From the NCBI RefSeq assembly GCF_950023065.1, contig NC_088681.1, positions 48,270,836-48,334,835 on the forward strand: a stretch of 64,000 nucleotides of DNA, given 5' to 3'. Source of the DNA: Planococcus citri (lineage: Eukaryota; Arthropoda; Insecta; Hemiptera; Pseudococcidae). Position numbers and translations under genes: made by a program. Below are positions 48,301-60,100 of the stretch, piece by piece; positions within the stretch are counted from its first letter, which is position 1; every line of letters begins with the position of its first letter. The notes under the pieces are model-generated. The model had not been told where the DNA came from and ran no database searches. It saw only the letters and a list, made by a program, of their open reading frames with translations.

Positions 48301-49800
48301 ACCCCCCACACCCCCCACCCCTTCCTCGTCCCTTCGTATTTTCTGGCTGCGAACAATTTTCTCGCGCTGTGGCTGTGTATGTATTTGCGAAAACGCTGCG
48401 ATGTCAGATTTATATGCCTATGGTTTGTTGTACAGGTGCCGGAGTGATGTTGGTATTTTGCTGGGGTCTTTTATGAAAATGCCTAAAAAATGAAATTTGT
48501 GCTTGAGAGTACTTTAATCTTAGGTATTTTTCAAAACGCTTGACTTGATTTTGAAAAAAAATTCAAGATCGAAGAAATTTATGGTAGGCGTTGATGAGCT
48601 GATCAATTTTTTCTATGAAAACATTGCGTGAGTTGGATATGTTGAAGAAATTTTCATTAAAGTTGGTGTAAATATGACTAAAACATTTTCTAGGATATCA
48701 CCTCTAAAAAAATTGTTTGTTTGAAGTGAGAAAAAAAACGAAAATGGAGCGAAATAAATTTTAGCCTCTTCATTATTTTTTATTGCACTTGTTAACAATT
48801 TATCGATTAATTATTTGATATTCTACTTCATTTAAATGTAAGTTAATCATTCGACGTGGATTTTTTCTTAGAAATTGGTATGAAAACACGTACACCTGTC
48901 AATAAATTGGATAGAGAGGTTACCTTCTTCATTCCTAGTATCTAATCTTTTTTTTTTTTTTTTGATTGCCTATCCAAGTATAAAATTTACTGAGAAATTA
49001 AATTTTGAATTTTTCGTGTGAAAAATGGATGATATGCCTTGCCTACCTACTCACTTTTTAGATAGGATGAGGAGATTCGCATGTTTGAGAATGATTCCAA
49101 GATATTGAATTTTCCCGCATTCTTTGATAAAATCTTACACTCTTTTTTACCTCTTTTTAATGGGGGGGGGGGGGGATGAATAACTAGGAAATTATTCGTA
49201 ACATTCTAACATTTTATGCAAAATTGAGGTGTTTTGTGATTTGAAAATCTAAATGGTGGTTATATTGAAAAAATACGAAAAAAATCTGCAATCTTTTTTT
49301 ACGGTTCTGAAAGGAGAATTAATGTAAAATATTTTTTTCTAGGGGAGGGGAGCTGAAGAATTACGAAGCCCTCTTATTTTAAGAAAAAAATTTAAATTAA
49401 CAATGTTTTTAGGTAAAATAATTTCTGGCGAGAGAAATAAAATTGAATTCTTATTATTACTACAATTTTTTCCCAAGTAACAAATTTTTCGCAGATTGAA
49501 AAATTATTAAAAATTTTCATGTGCTTTTTAAATCACTTCTCGAACCGTGAAAATTTTTGACCTTTCGATTTTTGCTCAAAATTTGGAAAATGTTGGAAAA
49601 TTCAGATTACATAAATTTAGCCCATGAATTTTAAAAGTGTTCAAAATTAATCGCAAATGAGGGTTTGCATCTTATTTTCAACTTTCTGATCGAGTGTTTG
49701 TCCCTAGCTTCAAACTGTTTTTCACCCTGTAATATTTTTCGAATGATTCAAGTTTTAAAAAATACCATCCAAAAGATTCTGATAAAGTTCAACATTCTCA
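45360..49800. other. Mostly unique DNA, CpG-rich at 46.8-48.5 kb, no gene called
   Basis: Landmarks are an A run at 46310-46327, a purine microsatellite (GAAA/GGAA) at 47579-47603 and 47815-47845, a C13 run at 48091 and a G14 run at 49162. The CpG-rich interval 47700-48450 resembles a promoter region, with overlapping open frames of no known family. No splice donor with a plausible upstream exon was identified. Confidence 0.4.
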
Positions 49801-49849
49801 ACATTTTTCATGTGATTGAGGTGATCCTCTCACTTCTCGTATCAGTTTG

Positions 49850-50950
49850 TAGCCATATACCTTCGATTTGAAATGGGACCACGATTTTTGGATAGATCAT
49901 GATGTGAAACCCCCAGAACCAAAATGTTAGCTACCCAAATTAATTTTTCGATTTTTAACGAATTTTTGAAAATTTGAAATTGACCATTTTCAGCAATTTA
50001 TGCTGTTTAAAAAAATATTTAATCATAAAAATCACCGAAATTTGTCCTGAAACTAATATTAAATTTATCGAACTGAATTTCACATCATTCGGTCATTCTG
50101 GAGGTTCCAGCCCAATTTTCAATTTCTCCAGGAGGCGTGAAAGTCAATTTCGGTAGTTGAAAAATCGAGTTATGACATATTCTCGACTTTTTCGAAGGGT
50201 TTATCCAGATTTTAGCAGATTATTTCGAAGTGGGCATTTTATGTGTGTTTTTTTTTACCCAAGATATTTTTAAAGAATTGGAAAAATCCAAAATTTTCTG
50301 TTCGTATGGAAATTTTTGAAATTTTCTCGGATAGCTTTTAGTCCAGAGGCAATACTGCAAGTAACGAAATTTGGTATATTGCATAAAAGGGCCCCCAAAG
50401 GAAATTTTCAAACAGGAGGGTTCAAAGGGAGTTTGGCCCCCCATTTTTCAAAATTTGTTTACCTGGTCTTTCTTGGTGTCATTTTCATCTTCACCTAATT
50501 CAACCTTCGACGAAAAATCGATTTGGAGGTCCTGGTGCATCATACCAAATTTCATGATTCTATCATGAAATGCAGTTTATCCCCCCCCCCCCCTGGAAAT
50601 TGTAATTCGCTACTGAACTATTGTATCGTCTAAAACCATCTCTCATATCTAAATTTCACCATTTTGAGTCATTTTGGAGCCTTCAGCGTGATATTTGATT
50701 TCTCTAGAATTTTAAAATTTTTCCAGAAGGTGTGGGAATTAATCTGGACTGCAAAAACAAGAAGAGAGCTGATCAAAAAACACCCTTGAAATGTTGGCCT
50801 GGAAATCAGCTCAAATGGAGATAACACTTCAAACGGGCTTTGATAAGAAACCTAGCCTCAACTCTGTGTTTAGCTGCCCAAATTAATCTTCCCGTCTTCT
50901 AAAGTAACTCAATGAAATTCGATTAGAGGAAATCGATATTAGTTTCAAGA
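49850..50950. repeat. Family-A foldback repeat, copy 3 (diverged)
   Basis: The left half reads GATTTGAAATGGGACCACGA, AAACCCCCAGAACCAAAATG, GAATTTTTGAAAATTTGAAA and CTGGAGGTTCCAGCCC, matching 40190-40460. The right half shows the mirrored words AATCAGCTCAAATGGAGATA and TTTAGCTGCCCAAATTAATC near 50810 and 50870. About 250 bp of unrelated sequence (50330-50600) sits in the middle. End sequences are not preserved well enough to set boundaries. Confidence 0.55.
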
Positions 50951-50959
50951 CAAATTTGT

Positions 50960-52440
50960 GTCATTTCAAGATGTCTGTCTACGGGTCATCAAAGTCATCC
51001 TTTTGGCCAAAAATTGAACACAATTGCCAAAAATTGATCAAATATGTATACTATTCTCAAAATTATTGAACGATAATTTATCAAAAATCAAATGCAGAAA
51101 TTATTATGAAAATTATTGTCGAATTGTCCTTCCAGTTACTGAAAATTACAATCTAAATAGGTGAAAAAATCAGCATAATTCAGCAAAATGTTGAGAAAAC
51201 TGCCTGCAAATTTGTTAAAATACTATAAAAATTATTTAAATTGCCTGAAAAAACTTGTCAGTCACCAAAATTGGTAGAATTTCAATGATAAAATGATAAT
51301 ATATTATAGTGTCATAAACTCTGAAAATGTGAGAAATTCTGGCATGATGGAATTTTTTCACTTTTTTTTTTAGTGATAAGCGCGAAAAATTCTATAAAAA
51401 TCACCCATCGTAGTTGAATTTCAAACTTGACTAATTTTTCAAAAAAAAGTTGTCCAAAAATGAAAATTTGGTCATCCAAATTTCATCAAAACGCGATCCT
51501 TACTTATTCATTTTTTTTGATTTAGTAGACACCTTGATTTTTTATATCTGTTTTCTATTTATGGAGATTTGAGAAAAAAAAAATTGAAATAAAATTTGTC
51601 CATTCATCAACGATTTTTGAAGGCAGGGAGGAAATGAACACAATTTATAAATCATGAAATGAAACTATTATTTTCTCATGACAAAAATCTACTTCAGGAG
51701 TTGAGTGGGGGGGGGGGGGCGGGTCAAGCCTAGAACACTCCACATTCAGGACCATCCATCATCTCGTCCTGTATCGTATCGATTTTATCAACCTATCGTA
51801 ATGAATATTGACCTCTTTCCCATTTTAGAAACTTCCAGCTCGCTGATCTTTTTCAGGAGTCGTGAAAACGCAAATTTTTTCTGTACTAATTTAAGTGACC
51901 AAAAATCCTACACACCTATTATTATACGTCAATTCACAGACAAACTTGGCAACATGGCAAAGGCTCGTTTGCGTACGGTACACACTATACACAGTCGTAG
52001 TCGTCGTAGTCGTACACATTTTAAATTGGGACCTTTTTCAAGGAGGAAAGTACTCACACAGCTTGCCTCCTGCGTTTCACCCACCCGCATACTCTCGTTC
52101 ACATTTTCATTAAACTTTTACCCCAGACTCAGCCCCGCGTATCGAATATCGTAACGTTTTCCTTCCACCGCTTCTTTCTCTTTCTGCGTGTGCTGGGAAA
52201 ACGCCCGACTTTCCCTAGCTTTTCCTTTGTATTACGCGGTACTACCGTTGGAACCTGGGACCGGGGGGTGGATCGGTGGTACCATTCATTAGTTGGGTGT
52301 TGAGTTTGCCATGTTGGTGGATGTGTGCGTGTGTCTTGTGTAAGGTGTCGTACGTGTACGCGAATCGGGCTTTTCTTTAATGGGGGTTGTAGAAATAGCC
52401 TCGTTTCGCCTCTCAACCTGTACCGTGTCTCTCCGGTTCT
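50960..52440. other. AT-rich then CpG-rich unique DNA, no gene called
   Basis: The longest open frame of the non-repeat DNA (51705-52154, 149 codons) begins inside a G13 run and has no recognisable domain. Other frames overlap it on both strands. The interval passes into the CpG-rich candidate exon that follows and may be its promoter. Confidence 0.4.
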
Positions 52441-52449
52441 CTTTCTCTT

Positions 52450-52962
52450 CTACACCCTTGGGACGGTTTGTGGAGGCGCGACGCGACGCGGAGCGGCGTA
52501 CTCGTATTTTCAACAGTTGAAAAATTCCATCACACGAGTATTGGTTTGGTTAGTACTATTACGAGCGACGCTTCTGGTGCTGCTGGTGTCGCGTACTATT
52601 TGTCAAACTTTTTCCCTTCGAGCTTGTGTGTCTCAGTCGTAGTGGAAATTTTTTTCGACGGTGCACGAGTTTTTGTATTTTTTCGCTTCACCGTTAACGG
52701 AGAGTGGAAAAAGCTCTGTTTTTTAGCCGAGTCCGACGTGAATTTTTGTCTCGTTTTGCGAGAAATACGCTGTACTTTTTTATTTTGTTGGTTGTGTTGT
52801 GCGAAAACTTTTCTCCTTCGACGTTGACCTTTTTTTTACCATCTTCATTTTCGAGAAGTATTTCTTCGCGACGATTGATTATATTCTGACTTGGGTGATC
52901 GCTGGATTGAATGAAGCTTAGAAATCGCTCGGAGAGTAAATTCCAGGATATTCTGATTTATT
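52450..52962 (+). other. Candidate alternative first exon
   Basis: A CpG-rich segment ends with ATTTATT and the 5' splice sequence GTAAGTAG at 52963. After that the sequence becomes AT-rich and intron-like. An arthropod initiator-like CTCAGTCG lies at 52632, but no TATA box or convincing downstream element was found, so the start is arbitrary. A frame from ATG 52911 (MKLRNRSESKFQDILIY) reaches the splice site in phase 1. Joined to the exon at 60040 it would stop after eight codons, so coding use with that exon is unlikely. An untranslated first exon is the simpler reading. Only sequence signals support it. Confidence 0.3.
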
Positions 52963-53199
52963 GTAAGTAGTGTCTTTTTGCATAGTTTTTTGATATGTGA
53001 ATTTTTGCAGTAGAGTTAAAAATAGAGAAAAATGTAGTGTTTTTCATCAAAGTCTGCTTTCGATAAGATTCCATAATACCCAGTATATACCGGCGATATT
53101 GAGTATTAAAATCAGCTGATCGAACAGCTGATAATCGAGGCGAATGTTGATTATCGTATAATGTGTATGGGTTCATTGGTTATGAAGTAATATAGGTAC

Positions 53200-54880
53200 A
53201 TTAGTGCGTTTGCCAATAATTCGTGTGTATGTTATGCATGTTACTTTGATATACTCGCTTATGATTCCAGCGATAACAATTGCTCGATATGTTCCTGGTA
53301 GAAATTTTTTTTGCAGGATCGTTCTTTACAGAGTGCATAAAATATGTAATAAGTATATTTTTGATGTTATTACGATGTGTTACTCGGAGAAAAAAATAGT
53401 GATCTGATAATTACATTCGGAGGAAAGGTTGCTGAAATTCGAGGAAAATGTGTTTAAAAACAAAAACGACCCGAGAAATGAAGGACTGAGATGAGGGGGT
53501 GGCTGGTTCATTCTTCTTTGAATTAAAAAAATTAATTTTTTTTGTAAAATGCAAAAATTGTAAAAAATGAAGGAAAAATTGAATTTTTCGCAAATTTTTT
53601 TTGTTGGTGGAGGTAAAAGGAAGGAAAAATGGATGGGGGAGGGTAAAAACTGGTATAGGTAATTTAAATGTTTTTCTTCAAAATAAAGTATGGGGGGGGT
53701 AACGGTACAGGTGAGACAGCGATTTAAGGAAAGTTGGTACTAAGAAAACTAACAACGGAGTTGGTAATTCACTTTTTTAGAAACTGAAAATAATTCATTT
53801 CCAAATTTCCGTTCTTATTTCCTCAATAATTTTTGACAATTTTTTTTTTTTTGCTTTGTGAACTCATTTTTTTCAAAATTTTATTTCCAATTTCGATTTT
53901 TTGGTGACTAAAAATTTTGTTTCACGCTCTTGGAATAATCCTGGCTTTGCTACCGGGGGGGAGGGGGGAGATATCGACATCAGCCGTTTTTCAATTTTTT
54001 AAATCTCTGCTTTGAAGTCAGAATTCAATATTCATAAATTTTGCATTTCGCAAATTGTTTTTCGTCTTAGGAAGGTATCTTATTTCAAGTTGCAAACAAT
54101 TTTTGAACCGGAGGCAAACCAAATCGAAAGAGGATGTAAAAATATCCCTCTAGTCAAAATTTCAAACACTCGAGTTCATTTTTAGAGTTTTTGGAAGATT
54201 TGAGTCAAATTTCAATCAAAAAAGTAAAAATTGAAAAATTCCCTCTCATTTAGCTGGAAAACTGGAAGTTGGTTTGTTTGTCTCTTTTTTAGGTCTCTCG
54301 GAGGGGATGGAAACGGGCTCTAGCCGTTTCCAGTAGTTCTGGAAATTCCAGCAGATTTTTAATAATTGACATTTCTTAAAATTTTACCACATTGTTGGCA
54401 AACTGAGTTTAGTTCATTTGCATTCTACGAGTATTTTCGACATGCTGAGTTGCCTTTATAGGTGGTTTTAGGCTGTTCTGGAGCCTCCAGAGTAGTACTT
54501 TGGAAATTCCAATCTTCCAAAAAAAGTGCTCTAAAACGAGTCATCTCACTCTTACAGAAGGAATGTTTCTGTCTCTTATGTAGTCATTTGAGCATGATTT
54601 TTACTAATTGGTCTCTTTTATTAAAGGGATCATTCCAAGTAGGTCATTGACTTCTGAAAATTGTTTAAAAAATTACCCAAATTATTTCCTTTTTTTTTTT
54701 TGAAAAATGTTCCCAATCTGAATTTTTGAATTTTTGTAAAATTCTGCATTTTTTTGTGGAATTAGATCGTTTGTTGTTGAAAAATGCTGGCGGAATATTC
54801 AAATGCATTTTTTTTGCTTCAAATATTTGGGGTGTTCTTGGAAAATTCGAAATACGTAGCGTTTAAAAATACATCTTTAG
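53200..54880. other. AT-rich DNA with one GGAGCCTCCAG repeat trace
   Basis: CTGGAGCCTCCAG at 54477 marks a fragment of the dispersed group. No gene. G/C runs occur near 53691 and 53955. Confidence 0.4.
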
Positions 54881-54889
54881 ACTAAATTT

Positions 54890-55500
54890 TATACGCTAAA
54901 TTTCGTTTTTGAATTTTTGACAAATTTTGGAAATTCCAAGTTGGGATTTTTTTTTTGTTTTGAAAAATCTAAATTTGATTAAATTGCAGTAGAATGCTGG
55001 TTCTCGACCTGTTGAGTGGGGGTGGGGGGGGGGGAATTTCAATAGAGCATAAGGCGCATTTTGAATTTTTGAAGTTCGGAAAAATACCATAAGTTTAAGA
55101 ATTCAATGGGAAAAAACAGAGATTTCGAATGTGTATTTTTTCCAGTAATGTTGGTGAATTTTGCGCATTTTTGGGCAATTTTGTTTGTAGGTTTCAAATG
55201 TTTTGAACAAACCTTGACCGTTTAGTTGCAATTTTGCCACACGTTTTCCAATATTTCAGGGCTTGGCGCATTTTCGTTCAAGTTTTCCAATATTTTTCCT
55301 GGAGTTTGTAGGTGTAGAATGGACTGGACTCGATTCTGTTGCATTTTTTTTCGGTACCAACTTCAAAAAAATTATAAAATTTTAGCCTTTAGCCTCAATT
55401 TAATCAAATTTTGGTTTTTTCATAGAAAATAGGGCAGATTTGAATTTTTAAAAATCCGCCAAAAATCTAAAAACGAAATTCAACGCTTGAATGTCTGCTG
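54890..55500. repeat. Possible ~600-bp inverted-repeat element
   Basis: TTTCGTTTTTGAATTTTTG near 54901 is mirrored by AAAATCTAAAAACGAAATT near 55461. AAATTTGATTAAATT near 54970 is mirrored by AATTTAATCAAATTTT near 55396. The match is imperfect but extends about 80 bp on each side. No coding sequence. Boundaries are approximate. Confidence 0.45.
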
Positions 55501-55599
55501 GGTGGGGGGGGGGCTGTGTGTAAAATCAAGTATCATGATTTCATGAGTTTATGTAATTATCCATTTCACTTGAAAAAATCTATTTCTATCATTTTATTT

Positions 55600-58180
55600 C
55601 TGATACTGGGCTATCCAAAAGTTTTGGGGAAGTGTTCAACGCCAGTGCTCACCCTGTTTAGAGGGTCCTTTGAGTGAACAGGGTCGTATCGACTTGTACT
55701 GCGACTGCTGTAATGTCCACGTGAAATTCACTTGTATCTGTCTACCTGTAATATAATATTTGGCATAGAGAATCGTAAACACCATAACAATAGCTCATTG
55801 TAAACGATTGCCAGGCTTTGTATTGAATATAGTAGTAAGCAACTGTCGATGCCGAATTGCCGATACCGCCTCTTCGCACTTGACTGTATCCACCTCATTA
55901 TTGGATATATTGCTTGGTCCCGGTGCTAACGTATTCACGTACAACTCTAATGTACTTACTATGCATTTACAATAGCCGCCCAAAATATCCTACTACAAGA
56001 GACGTACATTTCATACTTATTATAAACTATAGGCAAGGCAATGCCTGTGTATTCGGTACAAGTACCACTCTATGTACGCCACTCGCGATTAAAGGCGACG
56101 ACTATACCAGAATGGAATGTCGTATAACGCGTATCGGCGGCAATGGTGCGGGGGCATTGGAGTTTTTACTTTTGTATGCGTTTGGTTTGGTACGTCTAAT
56201 TCACAATATATACTCTATGACTGCATCTTCCATCAGCGGCAGTCGAGTCGCCTCGTTCATCTTTTCAAAGTGTCTGTATAAGTACAACTTGAACAATGGT
56301 AAATGGGCATTGTGTATCATGAAGAGGTGTGCGTAGATCTACAGACTGAAAAAAAGAGATGAAAGATGGCGCTGGATCATTTTTTTTTTGTCTTTTTCTA
56401 TTCCATTGTAAGATTACGCATAGCCAAAGGTATGGGATGGGCGGTATTATTATAGGTGCTTCTGTTTGGTAATGTTGCACTGGATGTCTCAGGAATCTCT
56501 GGTGTGAGGTTAATTTGATGAAATAATCTATGTTTTGGAAATATTGGAACCAGGAATTCAATATTCATCAAGGTTGGAAAGTTCTGCCATTCCCACTCCC
56601 TCCCACTTAGAAAAAACTCCATGTCCATAAGTGCTGGGGTTCAAAAAAGTGGTTTAGGGTTGAGAAGTCCAAATTCTGACTAGACACATCTACAGTACTC
56701 TCTGAATCAGGGTGCTCAATATATCCTTCAGGGCAGGAAAAATACTCGTACTTCTTTTTGTCCGATAGACCTTTTTTTTTCAAAAAGTTTGAGCAAAAGT
56801 CATCCTTTTTGTCTGAATGTCCTTCTTTTTTCAGAATTTTCAAAAATGTCTTCTCTTTGAAGGTCCATATTTCCTCTCGAGGTTCTTCTCCAGAGCTTAA
56901 ATTTTTTCTGGATGACTTTCAACTCGAGTTAGGCCCCCTGAAGGAGTCATTTAAAGAGGAAATCAGTCTCATCGAGTCGAAATTCATCAAAACCATACCG
57001 GATTTCTGAGACATACTGTACGTTACCAGAACCACCAAAACGTGCTGCTCTTCCTGCACCTCGTTCATTCCATTATGCACCATAAAGGTACCTATATTCC
57101 ATTACTTGGCCCAACTGTACGACGTGTACTATGACTAGAGGAACCACCGCTGCTGCCGTCCTGCCAGCAACAGCAGCCATCGTATTATCGAGTAAAAGAA
57201 AAGGTTAGTCGATTACAGTGGCGGTAGCGCGGCGTGTTCGCGTATGACGCAAGCGGTGTACTGTACATGTACAAAAGACTAGGTACGTGTTGGTAATGCG
57301 GTATACACTATACAGAATACACCTCCACCATGTGTTCTCCATCTTTGGCTCTTTCTCTATCTATGGCACCTATATACTATCTATAGTATATAGCCATTAA
57401 ACGTACGTACACCACAGTGCTATACGTATGGGTTGGGTGTAGAAAAACGTACGAGTATACCATACCACGCTGCATATACAATGAACGAATACGAGTACAC
57501 ACCGAGCATCGAGGTACCTACAGGCGGAAAAAATTGCTAGTCAATGAATACAAGATGGATCGTGTTACGAATTACGAATTAGGATACATGGGGACACCTC
57601 ACACACACACACTCTTACTATACCATAAACATCGACGCATAGATACGCGAAAATACACATACGTAGGTACGTACGAGTAGCTGGGTACTTCACCGACTTC
57701 AACGTTGCGGTGGCATTTCCCAAAATCGATTCCCTTCCGTTTACCCTTCGTATTTGACGCCTCCGCTTTGGCGATGCTCACCTTATTAAGTCGTATGGTG
57801 AGCTGTACACCTCAGATGTGTACCTAGCGAGGTGTATCGGAAGCGGGAAGAGCAAATATGGGTGCAAAGGCTGCTCACTACGGGAAGGGATGTTCAGTGG
57901 TGGGTGGGAGAAGTGAAGAGGGTGATTGTGAGGTTGGGTTGAGAGAGTTTCTAATTCATAGCTCCCTTGGTTGACGGAAGTAGAAAAATTCGCCAATGAA
58001 AGTTTCGCGTAATTGATGGGGTGTCTCGAATGCAAATGTCATTCGATTTTCATCGTGAGTAGGGTAAATACGAGACAATTTTGTGCTATTTATATTTCAT
58101 TTTACTGCGTTCAATTTCTTCGACTATGATTTCTTATTTTTCTCTTATTCTTTCTAAGACTTTTTTTGTGGGTCACGAAG
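55600..58180. other. Unique CpG-richer DNA, no gene called
   Basis: TACGAGT words lie at 57452, 57490 and 57672, and a (CA)n run near 57600. Frames at 55914-56336 and 57417-57680 are open but resemble nothing known and overlap frames on the other strand. Confidence 0.4.
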
Positions 58181-58196
58181 TCCTTTCATGAGATCT

Positions 58197-58418
58197 TTAG
58201 TAGCCTTCAGTGACACCATCTTTCAAAGGCTGACTGCACTCATGGTGCAAGGTGCATGTTTCACAAGAATACATCAGAACTGTCCATAGATATCTGTGCA
58301 TAATCCTTTTTCTGAGGCTCAGGTCGATTGTTCGATTTCCAAGCACTTTGTGTATAAGTTGTTTAATGCAGTGTTCTAGCCATACCAATTTGTGATTTTT
58401 TTTATGTCTTATTTTCAA
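58197..58418 (-). pseudogene. LINE (non-LTR retrotransposon) reverse-transcriptase fragment
   Basis: The 73-residue frame contains RKRIMHRYLWTVLMYSCET followed by CTLHHEC. This resembles the block just after the catalytic domain in many arthropod non-LTR retrotransposon ORF2 proteins. In those, a basic LRxRL stretch is followed by a YxWSVLLYGCETWTL-type motif. The conserved G is S and the W is C here, so the motif is already degraded. The fragment is a small part of an ORF2 of roughly a thousand residues. No catalytic YxDD box or endonuclease domain is near it, and it ends in a chance stop. It is a dead 5'-truncated or rearranged copy. Confidence 0.7.
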
Positions 58419-58489
58419 TCTCCTTAATTTATTTGTGTTGATTTCAAGTCAATTCATGAAGCTTCCAGCAAATTTCTCTACTCACCACT

Positions 58490-58790
58490 AGAAAAATTTT
58501 TTAACTAGAACTCTCCGATTTGAACGAAATCAAGCTAAATTGAAAGATTATGTTTTAAAACTCATGCAACTCGAATTTCAGATCCTAAAGGTTATTTTTG
58601 GATGTTTGGTGGATTTTTGAAAATTAAAAAAATTCTTAAAATTTTTTCCAAATCCAAGGAGATTTTTTTTTTTTAATTCAATTGTTTTAAGCAAAATGAG
58701 CCAGTGTAAATGTTTTTTAACGTCGATTCAACTCCCACATCAACAACTACTAGTTTTGCGGATTCCAGAAACCATCCCCCGAAGCCATGA
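58490..58790 (+). repeat. Family-B repeat copy
   Basis: The words GAACTCTCCGATTTGAACGA, GCAAAATGAGCCAGTGTAAA and GATTCAACTCCCACATCAAC occur in the same order as at 6930-8290 and 28320-28580. The related ending GGAGCCTACAGCGATTTTTC appears only at 59852, after an array. No genes. Confidence 0.55.
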
Positions 58791-58979
58791 TCCCTTTATT
58801 TTCACCATCCCAAATGACCATTTTCTCGAACGTTTTTTTCCCAACTACTAAATTTTTGAATCAGATTTCCCAAATTGATATACCCAGAACGATCATTCTC
58901 TTGAATGAATTTTTTGCAATCTACTTTCCCAGTGTAAGAATTTCTTGCAATTTTAGAGCTTCAAAACAAGGATTGTAGG

Positions 58980-59720
58980 CAAGGCTTTCTTGATGAAAAA
59001 CAAGACTTACCCGCAATTTGAATTTTTTTGTGATTTTGTCAAACTGAAAGTAATTTTTAGGCAAGTTATGATAAGAAAAAAGGTATTTTTAGAATTTTGG
59101 CAAAAAAACTGGATTTCTTGATAATTTTCATCAAAAAACAGGGTTTTTTGAGGCAGTTTTTCAAAAAAGTAGGTGTCTTTTCTTACGTTTTTTCAATTTT
59201 TTTTTCAAATGTTGATTAAAATTCACCTACAATTTATTTTTATTAAATACAAATTTTTTTCAATGTTGACGAAAAAACAGATTTTTTTATCAAGAAAAAA
59301 AACAAGACTTTCTGAAATTTTGATCGAATTGAAGTTTTTTTTTGCAATTTTTGCAAAATAAGGGCGTTTTTTGCAATTTTGATGAAAAAGCAGGGGTTTT
59401 TGGCAAAACTGACGAAAAAAGTTTTTTTTATAGTTTTTGCAAAGGAAAAAGAGGGGTTTGAAATTTTGACAAAAATAGCAAATTTGCGACGAATGAGGAA
59501 GCCTTCCTGAAAATTTTGACCAAAAAAGGGGGGTTTCTGCAATTTGGTCGAACAGAAGACTTTTGACAATTTTGATGAAAAAAAACTGTCATTTTTGGTA
59601 GTTCAGGTTACGAACAGGTTTTTATTTGCAGTTTTGATTTTGATGAAAAAAATATGACTTTTTTGCAGTTTTGGCATAAAATACATACGACTTTTTAGAA
59701 GTTTGACCTTAAAAAAGGGT
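58980..59720. repeat. Degenerate minisatellite-like array (TTTTTGCAATTTTGAC motif)
   Basis: Variants of AAAAAACAGGGTTTTTTG and CAATTTTGATGAAAAA recur every 35-50 bp. This resembles the complement of the 27040-28060 array. The frame at 59243-59569 (minus) is its translation. Confidence 0.5.
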
Positions 59721-60039
59721 CTTTTTTCTTTTGCGCATTTGGGATGGGGTTTGGGGAAAGCGAATTGAGAAAATTGGCCATTCGGATTTCCTGGAATTCT
59801 GGCGTTTTCCGTTCGATAGAATATCCGGGAGCCAGTTTTTTGGGCCATTTTGGAGCCTACAGCGATTTTTCAATTTGCTTCAGCCTCTATATAGGAACTC
59901 CAAAACACTTTGGAAAAGTCAAAAATGAATATTCCTGGATTCCCATTCCATTATTTACTTATAATTAGATCAATAGTTTTAAAATGATCAATTTTATATT
60001 AATATGTACTTACCTCGATCGTATTTTTCTTTGTTTTAG

Positions 60040-60100
60040 GTGAGTACGAATTTTCTGCCATATGAATTATACAAGAATAAGTATCCACGTATGAGAATGA
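60040..60100 (+). CDS. Candidate 61-bp internal coding exon of an unrecognised gene
   Basis: The exon is preceded by ATTTTTCTTTGTTTTAG, a good 3' splice signal, and followed by GTAAGTCATT. Only one frame is open: 20 codons plus one base, including STNFLPYELYKNKYPRMRM. The other two frames hit TGA. Composition (Y, K, R, P, M) is unlike the low-complexity frames around it. Phase 0 at the 5' end matches the ATG that ends the candidate exon at 34868-34944. The exon leaves in phase 1, so the next exon must lie to the right, possibly beyond the window. No domain or family is recognised. The exon begins GTGAGT, itself a 5' splice sequence (see findings). Confidence 0.5.

Noticed and set aside
47807..48493. 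Overlapping frames of 72-90 codons, including proline-rich segments
   Set aside because: Three frames are open through the same bases, proline runs come from C-rich tracts, and no family resemblance is visible.
51705..52154. 149-codon open frame, the longest outside the arrays
   Set aside because: It starts within a G13 run, has no domain, is overlapped by frames on both strands, and lies in CpG-rich DNA where long chance frames are common.
52911..52962. Short coding start MKLRNRSESKFQDILIY running into the donor at 52963
   Set aside because: Joined to the only downstream exon seen, it meets a stop after eight codons; kept only as part of a candidate untranslated exon.
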